Part shown: piece by piece, positions 22,088-33,060 of the stretch | Position numbering within the stretch: position 1 is the stretch's first letter | How the letters are laid out: every line of letters starts with the position of its first letter | Source: Cryptomeria japonica | Taxonomy: Eukaryota; Streptophyta; Pinopsida; Cupressales; Cupressaceae | Assembly: GCF_030272615.1 (NCBI RefSeq) | Contig: NC_081411.1 | Span: 210,201,744-210,265,743 of the forward strand | Length of the DNA stretch: 64,000 nucleotides | Direction of reading: 5' to 3' | Notes under the pieces: model-generated | Told to the model about the DNA's origin: nothing | What the model saw: only the letters and a program-made list of their open reading frames with translations | Database searches by the model: none | Position numbers and translations under genes: made by a program

Positions 22088-23110
22088 TAGATTCAATTGC
22101 AAATGAATAAAAGTAGACTGCAAAAACACAAAGAAAATAACCACAACACCATAACACCAATATTTTTACGTGGAAACCCGGTGAAGGGAAAAAACACAAT
22201 GGGATTGAGACCCATAATATTAATATACATTGTTAGAAGTACAATAATATTATATGAGGGGAATGCACATGCATTTAGGCAAACTTCATAGAGCTCACTA
22301 CTCAAATTACAAGAAGGGATACAACCCTGGAAGGCTCACTGCATTACAATTGATTACATATAATAATTAGAATGTCTAAACTAATAAGAAGCATCTACAA
22401 ATGCCAAAAAAATATTCGATTAAGTGAAAAATACTCTGTTCTACAATACTACTCTATTCTGATACTGTTGAATTTTGGAGAACAAATCCTTTAGCTTCAC
22501 GTGGACAAATGAAATGTGTTACTGAAGTCGGCTCAATCAGATCCAAAACAACCATGCTGACCAAAAACAATTGTCCACACACTTACCAACTGATGACTCA
22601 CTAACCTTGAACACACAAAATCTGCCAAAATCGATCTGCAAGATCTGTACAATGAATCTCCACACATTATTGTAGATGAACATTGTTCTACGAGAAAATC
22701 TATCCACTGAATCTTCTGACTCATCACCAAAGGACATAAACCTGGAATAAGGTACTTTACACATCAACAATGAAACTCCTAGATCCACAACACAAAATAC
22801 TCAATAGAAATGAACTACCAACCAAATGTTGTGCATTCTACCAAATGTCCTATTCATCTCACTAGACCTCACTGGACCTCAAAGAATCTTCTAGTATGAA
22901 TAAATTCTGAATTGTGGATGGCATATCTAACATTAGCTTCTATAAATGACAACATGTAAACAACAATGCAATATCTCTTGCCAAAAAATACAAATAATAT
23001 ACTTGATTTGCTTCCTCTTGCTATGATTTATGCTCCTTTCGTTACCTTCCATGCTCCTGCTCAAAACATAACATTATATCCAAGAGCATCTAATTGTTCT
23101 ACTAAATTTG
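22088..23110 (-). repeat. Truncated, diverged LTR-like sequence
   Basis: About 22,165-22,215 reads TTTTACGTGGAAACCCGG...AATGGGATTGAGACCCATAA, the conserved LTR block of this window in minus orientation. The terminal G-tract and TGTTGG end are absent, and it joins the 5'-truncated family-A ORF directly. The right boundary is a guess. Parts downstream show no coding sequence. Confidence 0.35.
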
Positions 23111-24585
23111 AATGAGAAGGTCTTTGAGTTGCAATTTACACACTCTGAAATTTTGGCCTGAGAATTTTTCATTTCTCCATTATACGTCTCCTCCATTTTT
23201 TTTACAATCTTTTGTGCTAATTTTCTTATGCAGATTTAAATAAATAGATCAAATTAAAAATTACAATGTTTTCAATCAAATACTTACAATTTTATTTCAC
23301 ATTTGCAATAGATCTTTATATTCTAGCTCTTATACCCCTACAGATCCGACCACGCAACCACATAGATAGTGTACTGCTCATATTTGTTCTCTGCACAACT
23401 ACACCACACGCAACTACTTTATTAACATTTATTGTCTATCAGATCTTGGATTTCAGGAAATTCAGATCTATTTCAGATCTATCATCAACCTTGCAATCTT
23501 CAATCCTCTATCTACATATCTAATGAATGCAGGAAAACTAAACAGAAGAGAGAACAAGAAACATTTATGTGGTCAGACAATATGCCTACATCCACAAGAA
23601 AGCAAGAGAAGACTTTTTTAAATTAATCCCCATATTTTACATTACAAACAATCCTATATATGTACATATATATGTATGTTTATATGTACATATATGTATG
23701 TATATACATATATATACATATAGATAGATATATAATGGACTCACCAATAAATAACCAGGTATGTTGAGTTGTCCTAACATATTTTGAGGCTTGCATAAGG
23801 AACTGTTTTTGTTTGCAATGAAATTTTATCGGTACTATGTAACTAAACCATCTGAGTAAGGTTTTGGTATTATTTATTTTCTAGGTTAAAAGATGAAAAT
23901 TAATTATTAAATAATTAAATACCTATGTTTAATATATCATTAATTAATGTTTCAACAAAAAAATCAAAAGTTAACTAGCTAAGTTTAATATAAGATAACG
24001 AATATTTCAATGAAAAAAAATACCTAAGTTAAATACAAAAAGGGAAAATTAATAAATTTTAACATAATACCTAAGTTAAACAATGTTATTAATTTTCTCT
24101 CTTTTGCAACAAAGAGATAATTTCTAATAATTGTGTTAAAATTTATTACTTAGGAATCTTTATATGATTTCAATGCTTGTTGTAACAATAGGGTTGTTGT
24201 AACAATGGGACAATTGAAAACCACCAAATGACCATTAAATTTTCTCAAAAATCAAGCCTCTTGACTTAATTATACTGACAATAATAACATTTGGCTGAGA
24301 ATAAACAATGAAAAACTAAAACTAATATTACTAATCATTTACCACATGGAAGTATATTCTCTTAGTATATTCTCTCAAAATATCAAAACAAATATATATT
24401 TTTCAAGCTTACATTAAGAAGATGAAATTGAGTAGATATTGTTAAAATCAAGCTAAGTAAAATATTAGCATAGATTAATTGCAATTTGCTTCATGCTAAG
24501 TGAATTTTTTTTTTTATTAGTAAACAGAAAAGTCAAAAAAAATAATAATTATATAAAAATATTTACAGAAGGTAAGTATCTGAAT
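23111..24585. other. AT-rich region with (TATG/TACA)n microsatellite
   Basis: No coherent gene. An imperfect alternating TATGTACATA microsatellite spans about 23,643-23,735. The rest is AT-rich with scattered homopolymers. Confidence 0.55.
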
Positions 24586-24906
24586 ATGTCCATATTATCA
24601 AAATTAATAAAGGGGCTAGATTGGAATCAACCCCTTACTAGAAAGAAAGGGTTGGGAATATGAAGCCGAACGGTCACTTGACCTTTTACCTTCTTCCAAC
24701 TGTTTGTTTCATAGCTGATTACGATTATATAAGGGATGTGTGTAGCTCATGCGTATTGTATGAATGTATATTAGTAATAGATGATTTCCCTGCTTGAGAG
24801 TGGACATAAGGATTTGCGGAAGTCTCATTCTTTAATTCTATTTTTTTTCTTTCATTGTTTTATGTTATTTCTCTACTTGATTTAAACTAACTATTGCTAT
24901 CAGAGC
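24586..24906 (+). repeat. Possible short LTR end and tRNA-iMet primer site
   Basis: TGCTATCAGAGC at 24,895-24,906 differs from the canonical tRNA-iMet primer site TGGTATCAGAGC by one base. It follows a TATAA-containing, T-rich stretch that looks like the end of an LTR. The LTR start is uncertain (TGTCCATATT near 24,586 is a candidate), and no second copy is found downstream in this window. Confidence 0.45.
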
Positions 24907-24926
24907 ATAGGTTGTCTTGAGAAGAG

Positions 24927-25950
24927 ATGGAGGAGGAAGGAGAAGGTAAAATTCATAACTATTGCGCTTCAAGCATAGTGTACATTGGTGGGATAGATGG
25001 AAGAGAGAGGGGAACTTACTCAAAGAGGAGAATCCATCGAAGGAGAAAGATGTTGGGAATCTTGTTTACTCCTCTCTTGAGCCAGCTTTGACACTTATTG
25101 GCCAAACTTTTAATGGTGGGGATGTTGTTGGCATTTGTGTGGTGAAGGTTGAACCCCATGATGACTGGATTGAAATTTCTTGGCAGAAAGATGTTGGAAA
25201 AGAAGGCGTTAAAATATTTCGGGAGGAAGAGTGTATGCCATCAGAAACCCAAATTGAATTTGTTGTTGATTTTACCTTCCAGAGTGAGGAGGAGGGTGCA
25301 GAATGCAGGACAAGGAATCCTAGGAGAAATCGTGGCTTCAAAGGGCTTTGCAGATGGAATGGTCTTACCTAAGATAACAAGGCACTCCCATGAAGACTAC
25401 GAGCCTATGGATTTGTATGACATAGTACAAGATAAAAGATGGTTTTCTAATTTGAAGAATAAACGAGGACAATGGGCATCCCTCCAAGTGGTTCCAGGCA
25501 TCCCAGGAGAGAAAGAAGATATTTCAATTAATATTTTATGTCCCGAGGTGAAGGTTGGAGCAGGAGAATTTTTTTTCTCCCCGCCCGAATGCTTTGAGGT
25601 TCACCAACCTGACTGGATGGACGTGGATAATGAGCAGAATAACGAAAAGCCTTTGCACGTTTCTGTGGAGTCGAGAGAGATTTTGATGAATCCGCCCCTC
25701 TTGGATCTAGATGCTACTCTGGAAAAGGTCAAGCCTAGGGTCACTAATGCATTGGTAGAGGAGGTTTTGAAATTGTCCTATGGCGTCGATACGGATTTTG
25801 ATTTCACCTAGGAAGGTGACAATAGTGTTTCTGGTAAACAGAGGGATTATTTGTTCGGTGTTCAACAGACGCACATTTTACAAACTAAAACCTGGAAGGC
25901 TCTTCAACTAGGTGCGACCCCTCAACAAGAAGGTGTGAGGCCTCTGCTCG
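24927..25950 (+). pseudogene. Unrecognised GC-richer coding remnant
   Basis: ATGGAGGAGGAAGGAGAAGG starts 20 bases after the primer site. The coding text then runs in one frame to about 25,330 (24,962-25,372) and, after a frameshift, in another to a TAG near 25,809 and on to about 25,950. The first frame holds ALTLIGQTFNGGDVVGICVV and DWIEISWQKDVG; this loosely resembles the C-terminal half of eIF4E-type proteins, but not well enough to call. The second holds SVESREILMNPPLLDLDATL and ends in VDTDFDFT. Base composition is clearly less AT-rich than the flanks, which suggests a captured or inserted host-type sequence. The function is unknown. Confidence 0.4.
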
Positions 25951-26071
25951 TGAGCCATCGTGTGAAGCAAGGGACAAACGTAAGGCAACCGATTCCCCTT
26001 GATTGATATCACATAAGCGATCTACAGTTCGCTTTGTGCGATAATCCGGTGTCAAGTGCGGATAAATATGA

Positions 26072-26374
26072 TTGTATGCTCACGTTGCTTTGGTTTCTTG
26101 TTCTGAACATTTCGAGGTCAAGGCCGTGGGAATTGACCTCGGAACAACATACATATGTGTTGGAGTGTGGCAGCATGATCAAGTGGAGAAGGAGCCCGAG
26201 CTGCCCCTCGTGCTCGGTGATGCTGCAGAGTCCGCGGAGAAGGCAACGGGAGCCCTCACGGTTTTGAAGACAGTGGAGAGTGGAAATATTCAAATTGCTA
26301 TTGCTTCTACACAGGAAGTAGATGAGAAAGTTTTCAACGGAGGCAATAACTGGAGCGGCCCCCAACGCCAATGA
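26072..26374 (+). pseudogene. Hsp70 N-terminal fragment joined to unrelated coding text
   Basis: In one frame, residues encoded at about 26,123-26,188 read [18 protein letters not shown]. This is the phosphate-1 loop signature that opens cytosolic Hsp70/Hsc70 proteins (Ser changed to Ile). Only about 22 residues match. Beyond 26,190 the frame stays open to 26,374 with [20 protein letters not shown], which is not Hsp70. The other several hundred Hsp70 residues are absent, so this cannot be a working chaperone. It is a shuffled fragment in the same island as the frames on either side. Confidence 0.6.
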
Positions 26375-27300
26375 TTTTCCCATCAAATGTGGTGACTGAT
26401 AATGGAGTGGTAACCATGGATTATTTTAAAACGAAGATTCCCCCTGCTCCTAAGGTGCCGGTCGTACCCATGGAAAATGAAGATTCAAATCTGACTGTGA
26501 AGGTCGGAGCTGTAAAGGTAGTGGTTGAGCAAAAAGGACGCTATGATCCTCAGGCCATTGCAATGGTTGAGAAAAATGACAAACAAGGAGGCGTTCACAT
26601 TCTTCAGGACATCTCGGCCTTTCCGCTTTGGAAAACGAACCATCTGTCCTCTGCCTCGGCCCTGCAAGACTTAACCTCAGTGGAATTTGTGATTGTAGTG
26701 GAGGACATGGTACCTCTAAGCACCTGCAGGAGAATTTGTAACGAGAGAGAAATTTTGGTTTTCCTTCCCAGTTCCAATGATGATTTTGCCCACGTCTCTA
26801 ACAAGCAGTCTAAGGTTGAGGGGACGATGGAGCCTGTAAAGCTGTTACATTATGATAGTAATAGGCATGAGAAATTTGATAGCGAATTATACTTCTAAGC
26901 CCCGGAACACCTAATGGCTCGGGAAGATGTAACTGTTTTTGCCATCTTGGTACTAGAAACTGGTAGTGGCATGATGACAACGTATATTCCTTCCACGATG
27001 TCCTCTCAACCTAGAATCAATTCAATTTTTATAATGGCTATTCGTATGGTAATAGCTGCAGTGGCCAATTCAGAAGACTCCTCTCGAATCCCCAATGTTT
27101 ATGTCACTTTTGAGAATCAAAATAAGACTCATAAGGCCTTTACAATAGAACGTGCAAAAGCAATTGGCGTAGTAAATGCAGGTAGTGGGTGGATTTTTTT
27201 CACTGTTCCACTAGATCATTTTGGATCAATTCTTGGAGAGAATGGTCCAGAACGAAATCAAGGTTTTCAGTATTCATGTTCATGTTTTTCTGCAAGATGA
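26371..27300 (+). pseudogene. Unrecognised 310-codon frame with one in-frame stop
   Basis: A single frame from an ATG at 26,371 to TGA at 27,298 is broken only by a TAA at 26,896. Its composition is GC-richer than the flanks and codon use is protein-like. Visible segments are VKVVVEQKGRYDPQAIAMVE (about 26,515), FVIVVEDMVPLSTCRRI (about 26,690), IPNVYVTFENQNKTHKAF (about 27,090) and GVVNAGSGWIFFTVPLDHFG (about 27,170). I recognise no family. It may be one gene with a single nonsense change, or two abutting fragments. Confidence 0.4.
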
Positions 27301-27440
27301 CGTAAATGTCTTGATGTCGAAGGCAGATGACAGTTTCTGTATTACGGAGGAGCACACGAGCAGGAGACTTTGATGAAAGAGTATATTTTGTATCTACAGA
27401 TAGTGGTGTTTCCGATTATGGATTTATGGGAAAGTTTTCT

Positions 27441-27674
27441 TCAATTTGACGTGCTTAGGAGAAGTTTAATCTGCACTGAAATAGGCTGAATATCTCCCTG
27501 AGGTTGAGCAGATGGGATCACTGGATCATTTGGCTCTAGGGGAGGGATGAAACCATTGCTAGCCGTGTATTCCCTAAACAGTTGCTCCATCATGATGTCT
27601 TCTGGTTGATGGTCAAGAACTCTCCACCTAAAGAACTGAACTGCTTCCCTTACATTCTGCCTATGCTTTCTCAA
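27441..27674 (-). CDS. Small unrecognised ORF, possibly a gene fragment
   Basis: 77 codons on the minus strand with mixed, protein-like composition: RKHRQNVREAVQFFRWRVL, DHQPEDIMMEQLFREY, then a Pro-rich end. It is GC-richer than the AT-rich stretch that begins just beyond it. It may belong to the island of gene fragments at 25-27.3 kb but in opposite orientation. It could be a chance ORF. Confidence 0.25.
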   Translation of the reverse strand: MRKHRQNVREAVQFFRWRVLDHQPEDIMMEQLFREYTASNGFIPPLEPNDPVIPSAQPQGDIQPISVQIKLLLSTSN

Positions 27675-27718
27675 TATTAAACAAACTTTTTTAATTCAAT
27701 ATTAAACAAACTTTTTTC
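27671..27718. repeat. 25-bp tandem duplication
   Basis: TCAATATTAAACAAACTTTT occurs at 27,671 and again at 27,696, marking the edge between the GC-richer island and AT-rich sequence. Confidence 0.8.
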
Positions 27719-27850
27719 ACTATATATAGTAGACATAAGCCTTATTTGGAAGAAATAATTCAAATAAATACTTCAACATTTCTTTCCTTATATGATATCA
27801 CTATAAAAAACATATATTTTTCCTATATGATATCATATTTATAAAGTCAT

Positions 27851-28007
27851 AACGGTGTGACAATTGAATCGGGAAGAAACAATTCACACAAATGCTTTTA
27901 CCATTAATTTAGTCTCTTTTACGCATCCGATGGGCATTCGCTAACGGTGTGACCATTGAATCTAGAGGAGCTTGTATCTATAAACAAATGCTTACGGTGT
28001 GAACATC
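27851..28007 (+). repeat. Three copies of a 20-bp motif upstream of the F-box/kelch frame
   Basis: AACGGTGTGACAATTGAATC (27,851) recurs as AACGGTGTGACCATTGAATC (27,943) and partly as ACGGTGTGAACATC (27,994). The copies lie 100-260 bases before the first ATG of the gene, so they could be regulatory, or remnants of an old tandem repeat. Confidence 0.6.
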
Positions 28008-28109
28008 TTTTAACACACAACTGGATGTAATTTTCGGAATTTCTGCATAATTTGAACTTCGTGTGAAAGAATAAAGCTTCATATTTTCTTTACGACGAAA
28101 TTGTTGATA

Positions 28110-29114
28110 ATGGATTTTTTTGTAGAGCCTCCCCGAACAAATAATCCGAGACGTCTTACTAAGACTGCCATATAAATCTCAAAGATCAAGCAATTATTGA
28201 AACCTGCCAATGAAATGATGAAATGCGTCAAATTTTATCATGATAGAATTGAGTTTGGGACATCTCAGAAACATATATTTTTGCTTCATCCTACTGGGAT
28301 ATCAATATATGACCCTGTTGATCAATCTTGTGACATGCTCACTCCTATTCCAAACAGATTTGAAATCATACCTCATTATCTGATTCCCATTTCTCACATT
28401 CTTTATGTTAATTATAAGCTTGTTTTGCTTGGCTTGAAACACAATGACAATTTTACCACAAAGATTTTGATATATGATTTATTATCTAGCACATGGCGGG
28501 AAGGTGCTGAAATGCCCACTGATATGATCGCTTTTGCATATTGTGCGTCACCTGAAGGATCGATTTACATTGCAGGAGGACGTCGCAAACATTTTGATGA
28601 TGATGATGATGATGATGATGGACTGAGTGAGGCAGCAGTCTATAAAGTAGATGAAGACAAGTGGGAGCTTCTTCCTGAAATGCGCCTAAGAATGGGTGAG
28701 TGTAAGGGTGTATTTATTGAAGGAATGTTTTATGTTTTTGGCCTTTTCAGGAATTTCGGAATCCAAAGATTTAATCCCAACACAAGAGGATGGACGACAG
28801 TGAGAAATATGGATTTGCCTTATAATTCATATGACATTATGTATGCGTTTGCACGACTATTTTCGTTTCAAGTGGATGGCTTAGAGGAATATAATTGGGA
28901 AGGAAACGTGTGGAGACAATTTGAAGCCTTCCCCCAAAATTCTGTTTTTATTCCTCCCACAGTTTGGTGTGATCAAATTTTCTTGTGCATAAGCGATTCA
29001 TTTTTTTATATGTATAAACCTGTTGCACCTGTCCCTGAGAGGTGGGTTTCTCTTGACAGACCGGAAAATTTGGAGGCAAGGCAACTCATAGGTATGACCA
29101 CGATAGAAATTTAA
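28110..29114 (+). pseudogene. F-box/kelch-repeat protein, F-box damaged
   Basis: F-box/kelch proteins are substrate-recognition subunits of SCF ubiquitin ligases. A frame with SLPEQIIRDVLLRLPYKS (28,126-28,180) is a typical F-box first half. It is out of frame with the nearest ATG (28,110) and with the kelch part, and about 20 F-box residues seem to be missing. The kelch part, 28,197-29,114, is open for 305 codons. It has kelch-type strands: GTSQKHIFLLHPTGISIYDP, STWREGAEMPTDMIAFAYC, GSIYIAGGRR, AAVYKVDEDKWELLPEMRL, then FYVFGLF and TRGWTTVRNMDLP. A (GAT)n tract encodes eight consecutive Asp after GGRRKHF. The long open kelch frame means decay is recent; alternatively a small intron or sequence error explains the two frame changes. 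Functional status is therefore uncertain. Confidence 0.7.
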
Positions 29115-30540
29115 TATATAGCAACTATATAAAAATACTCGATTAATAATTTCTTTCATTTATAATAGCACAAATTTTGCAAATTTTAACTTGATTTATG
29201 TTTACAATATTTCATATATTATTTATTGTTTTTGTAATTATACATTATCTAATTTTATTGTTCACTTGATTTCTTTAAGAAAGGTATTTCTAAATTTACT
29301 ATATTCTTTGAAAGATATGTTTGTTTAAAATATACGTTACTTTTTATTCTCCCTAATCTTACTATTGATCTGCTTCTTTATCATTAAAAGTATATATATA
29401 TCTTAAAAAATATGAAAATATTAATTTAGTATTAGTTAATTTTATTTATTTTGTTTAATTAATTTTTATTTAAAAAATACTTTATATTTATATATAATAT
29501 TAAATTTTAATTTTTTTAAAGTCAGATATATATGATTTTTTAATATTTAATTAGATGGTTTGTTTAGATACATTTTGTCAAGTAGGTCACCTCATTAATA
29601 GTGAAATGAATGGTATTGAATGATTTCATGAGGAACAAGGGTTATTGACTGTAACACTTTGACATCATAAGAGATGATGCGAGCCTCTAATAGCTAAAGA
29701 TGTTTTCAACTAGGATTTGTTTTCCCAAATTAGATAGCAAAAAAGATATTATGAATGATATAAAATCTATTATAAAAATAATTCATTCATAATTAATAAA
29801 GAAAAAACTACTTCCCACATATTTTCAAAGAGTGTCAACTAGAAATCTAAAGACAAATTGAGATCCATGTTATCTCTCAACCTTGAAATCAAAATCCTCT
29901 CTTGAAGGTGATTAACTACTTTAAATTAAAATTATGACACAAAGGAAATCATTTCTCGTTTGCCATGATCTAATATTTTTCTTGACAATTATGAAGCACA
30001 CATGCTAATTTGATAGGTATGAATGCCATGTTTCTATGTATTCAAATAATATGGTACTAGTTGTATTGTAGTACATATCATCTTAGCCATTGAACATGCA
30101 CAATGTCAATCATTTATCATGATCACGAGGCAAATACATCACCATGCATTAAATGCATATGATGTAGTGATGTTGACTCCTATAAAAAATTATAATCAAA
30201 AGTGTTTCCATCTCTTCATCCACAGATATTTTCTTGGATTATTCATCATTCATGCTCAAATAATTCTTTCTCCATAATGCTATTATTTACAAAAAAAATA
30301 CACCTCTAATTATTAGGGGATAACTTTATAATCATTTTCTACATTCAATTGACCTTTCTACAACAATAGGCATAAACTTTTCCTCATCTTTACAAGAATC
30401 TAAAATTAAAGACCTCTCCTAAAATTTAGTATAATTTTGGCTTTTGATTCAACATTTTTCAACATAGAAGAAGAATAAGTCACATATATTTGTATTTTTT
30501 TTATTTTCTAGATCGTTTACAAATATTTTGCTCATACAAG
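29115..30540. other. AT-rich spacer downstream of the kelch gene
   Basis: Very AT-rich. No coding frame recognised. About 60 bases at 30,013-30,075 (TAGGTATGAATGCCATG..., TATTCAAATAATATGGTACT) recur in diverged form at 47,627-47,690, marking a dispersed repeat. Confidence 0.5.
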
Positions 30541-30561
30541 CATGAACTTGAGACCATTACA

Positions 30562-30736
30562 TGAAACCACCATTAGCTCATTTCAAGGAACCACACTAGT
30601 ATCAAACTATGAAAGAACAAGAGTCACAAATTAGAATCCACTTATTAGAAACCACCTACGAGTGTCAACTTGAAACCACCATTAGCTCATTTCAAGCAAC
30701 CACACTAGAATGAAACTATGAAAGACCAAGAGTCAC
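30562..30736 (+). repeat. 66-bp direct repeat pair
   Basis: TGAAACCACCATTAGCTCAT starts at 30,562 and at 30,671. Both copies run about 66 bases to AAGAGTCAC with few differences; a 43-base spacer lies between them. Confidence 0.85.
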
Positions 30737-30929
30737 TAAGAGTCACAACTTTCAAATCAATATTTGATGTCCCTTTGGGATTTGAACTTTAATCTCCACA
30801 ATGAGAACTCAATTCTTTAATCAATAGAACACAACCCCTTGGACCACATATACATTTCATATTTTTTATTTTTATAAAACAAGATATGAATGATGAATTT
30901 ATCCTAAAATAAAGTTCTTTTATACAAAA

Positions 30930-31520
30930 CATTCTTTCAACAAGATACCAACATTTTATCCTTTAACTTCATTTATACATTTTATTTTCTTGTTTTCTAT
31001 TTTTTTACACTTCTCCCTTCAAACATGTATATATGTATCAAAATAAAAATATGGACATGCCTTCATGAATTATTTATTTCCATTCCAGCCTCCAAAAATG
31101 TCTTACTAAGAAGAGGAATGCAAGACATTTTCTTATTGAGCAAAAAGCAATGGTTACAACCTTTACACATCTTCTAAAACAAGGTACCTTCAGTTTGCAA
31201 ACTCATTTTATTATACATTAGTGCCCTGGTCATATGTTCTATACAATGTAAGAATTTTTCTAAAATTATGCTTCTACTTTATAAACCATTTTTACAATAA
31301 GATCAAAATTTCTAACCTTTAAAATCATTATTGTAATTTATAAAGACATATTTTATTTTCTTTTCTTATAATATTTTACACTTTTCCCTCTTAACATATG
31401 CATATCTATGAAAAAAATATGATAATGCCTTAATGAATTATTTCTTTCCTCCCAACCTCAATTAATGTCTTCTCAACAAGAGGTAGTGTTGGAGAGATGT
31501 TAATTGAGTAGCAAGAAACA
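30930..31520 (+). repeat. Ancient tandem duplication of about 370 bp
   Basis: A segment with ATTTTATTTTCTTGTTTTCT, TTACACTTCTCCCTTCAAAC (about 31,007) and TGCCTTCATGAATTATTTAT (about 31,060) recurs about 370 bases later as TTACACTTTTCCCTCTTAAC (about 31,377) and TGCCTTAATGAATTATTTCT (about 31,425). Divergence is high, so the event is old. No coding sequence is recognised in either copy. Confidence 0.65.
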
Positions 31521-32873
31521 TTAAATATTTTACTCAAACCTTATAATACAAGTAATATATACTTAGTATAATAATTTTATTCTATATTAGTTTACTATTA
31601 GTATTTTCTATACATCAATCATGTTAATGAGAATAAAGTGTTATCTTGTATTTGATTACTACAATTTTTATAGAAGAACTATTGAATATCATATGGTAAT
31701 AATCATGATCATTATTAGTTCTCCAAATAATATTTTCCTTGTTAAACTATATTTCTATCAAATTCATAATCTCTTTGAAATAACAGTCCTCTTAATAGTA
31801 TAGATATGATTAAATTGGACCTAGATAAAGTACCCCTTACTTAAGTTTGCCTATTAGAGCCCCTTTTGGAATGTTGGAGTCCCAATACCATCAAAATAAT
31901 TATGGATTTATTTTGGATGCTTATTAATATTAAAAAATTCACTCTTTGACTATTCCATTTCATATTTGTTAGACTCTAGTCAATTTTGATGTTAATAAGA
32001 CACTTCCTTAAAGTATCACTCTAAACTCAAAATTTGGTAAAAGATGCCAACATATAGTTCATTAGAATGCATGGTTTTTATACACAAATTATGTTATATT
32101 TGGTCACCTCATAGATAAATTTTATGTTCCATCCACCCACAACACATAAAAGAGGGTCACAAAATCTCTAGAGCCCCTCCTAGCTAGAGGCTGATTGGGG
32201 ACTATTTGAAATATTTTTAGTGACCTCCATTACCACATTAGTCCTAAGATCTGGAAAAAACACCCTCTAAAGAGAGTATTCCTTTTCATAGGAAGATATA
32301 TCCTTATACTAAGGAGATTACCAATGGTCTAAAAAAGGCAAAAATCCTCAAGATAGTACTACAATACCAAACTAGAGATGTAGTCCCCTTAAGCAGAGAT
32401 TATATATATCAAGATCCAAATGGTAATGTATCCCATATCCTTATGGAGATAAACCACCAAGGATTTAACCCTTTAATTGATAGTTATGGAATCTAAACTC
32501 AAATGCCTAAAAATTGGGGAGATTGCTATAGGAATTGTCAAACTGATAATGAGTAAGAATGAGTCTCACACATAGAGGAAAGCAACACATAGGTTCTGAG
32601 CCCTCTACTGAGAAAAATAACACTATTGAGTTTTTTCTTGATTTTAGTAGCACTCCTAAATCTCTCCTCGCTCTAACCTAGAAATCATTGGACCATATTT
32701 AATACTAGAAAAAGGAATAAAATTAGTGGTAAGAAAGATGAGATAGGATTAAAACTAAGAAAAGAAAGACCTTCTCATATGGAAACTAGGTAAAGAGAAG
32801 GAGCAAAAGATAAAGCTTTGGAAAAATAAGATACCCTTGACAATGTGTAATAGGTCAAGAAAATAAGAAAATA
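31521..32873. other. No recognised gene; right part may be LINE ORF1 remnant
   Basis: To 32,000 the sequence is AT-rich with no coherent frame. From about 32,200 to 32,870 the plus strand is A-rich and Lys/Glu/Arg-rich in broken frames, which suits a decayed LINE ORF1 immediately before the ORF2 start at 32,874. No zinc knuckle is seen. Confidence 0.35.
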
Positions 32874-33060
32874 AAGATCTTATCTTAGAACATCAAAGGG
32901 ATAAAAAACACTCATAAATGAATTACTCTAAGATGTACCATTTATGACAATAAAATAGACATATTCTTGCTTTACCTGAATCTAAGATGTCAAATTCTCT
33001 TTTTCTAAAATTTCTAAGAAACTTTCGCCTAATAAAAAATATAATATTAGATAATTTGAT
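32874..33060 (+). pseudogene. LINE ORF2 start (endonuclease N-terminus), truncated
   Basis: The frame reads KILS-stop-NIKGIKNTHK and then YDNKIDIFLL. This is the conserved beginning of the plant L1 apurinic-type endonuclease (KILSWN.RGL..., ...K.DI..LQETK), with the Trp codon changed to TAG. Similarity ends after about 50 codons. Confidence 0.6.

Noticed and set aside
24962-25372. eIF4E-like gene
   Set aside because: Only one short stretch is loosely similar; the hallmark tryptophans of eIF4E are not in the expected places.
31621-31803. 60-codon ORF
   Set aside because: AT-driven Ile/Tyr-rich sequence in noncoding repeat DNA; nothing supports expression.
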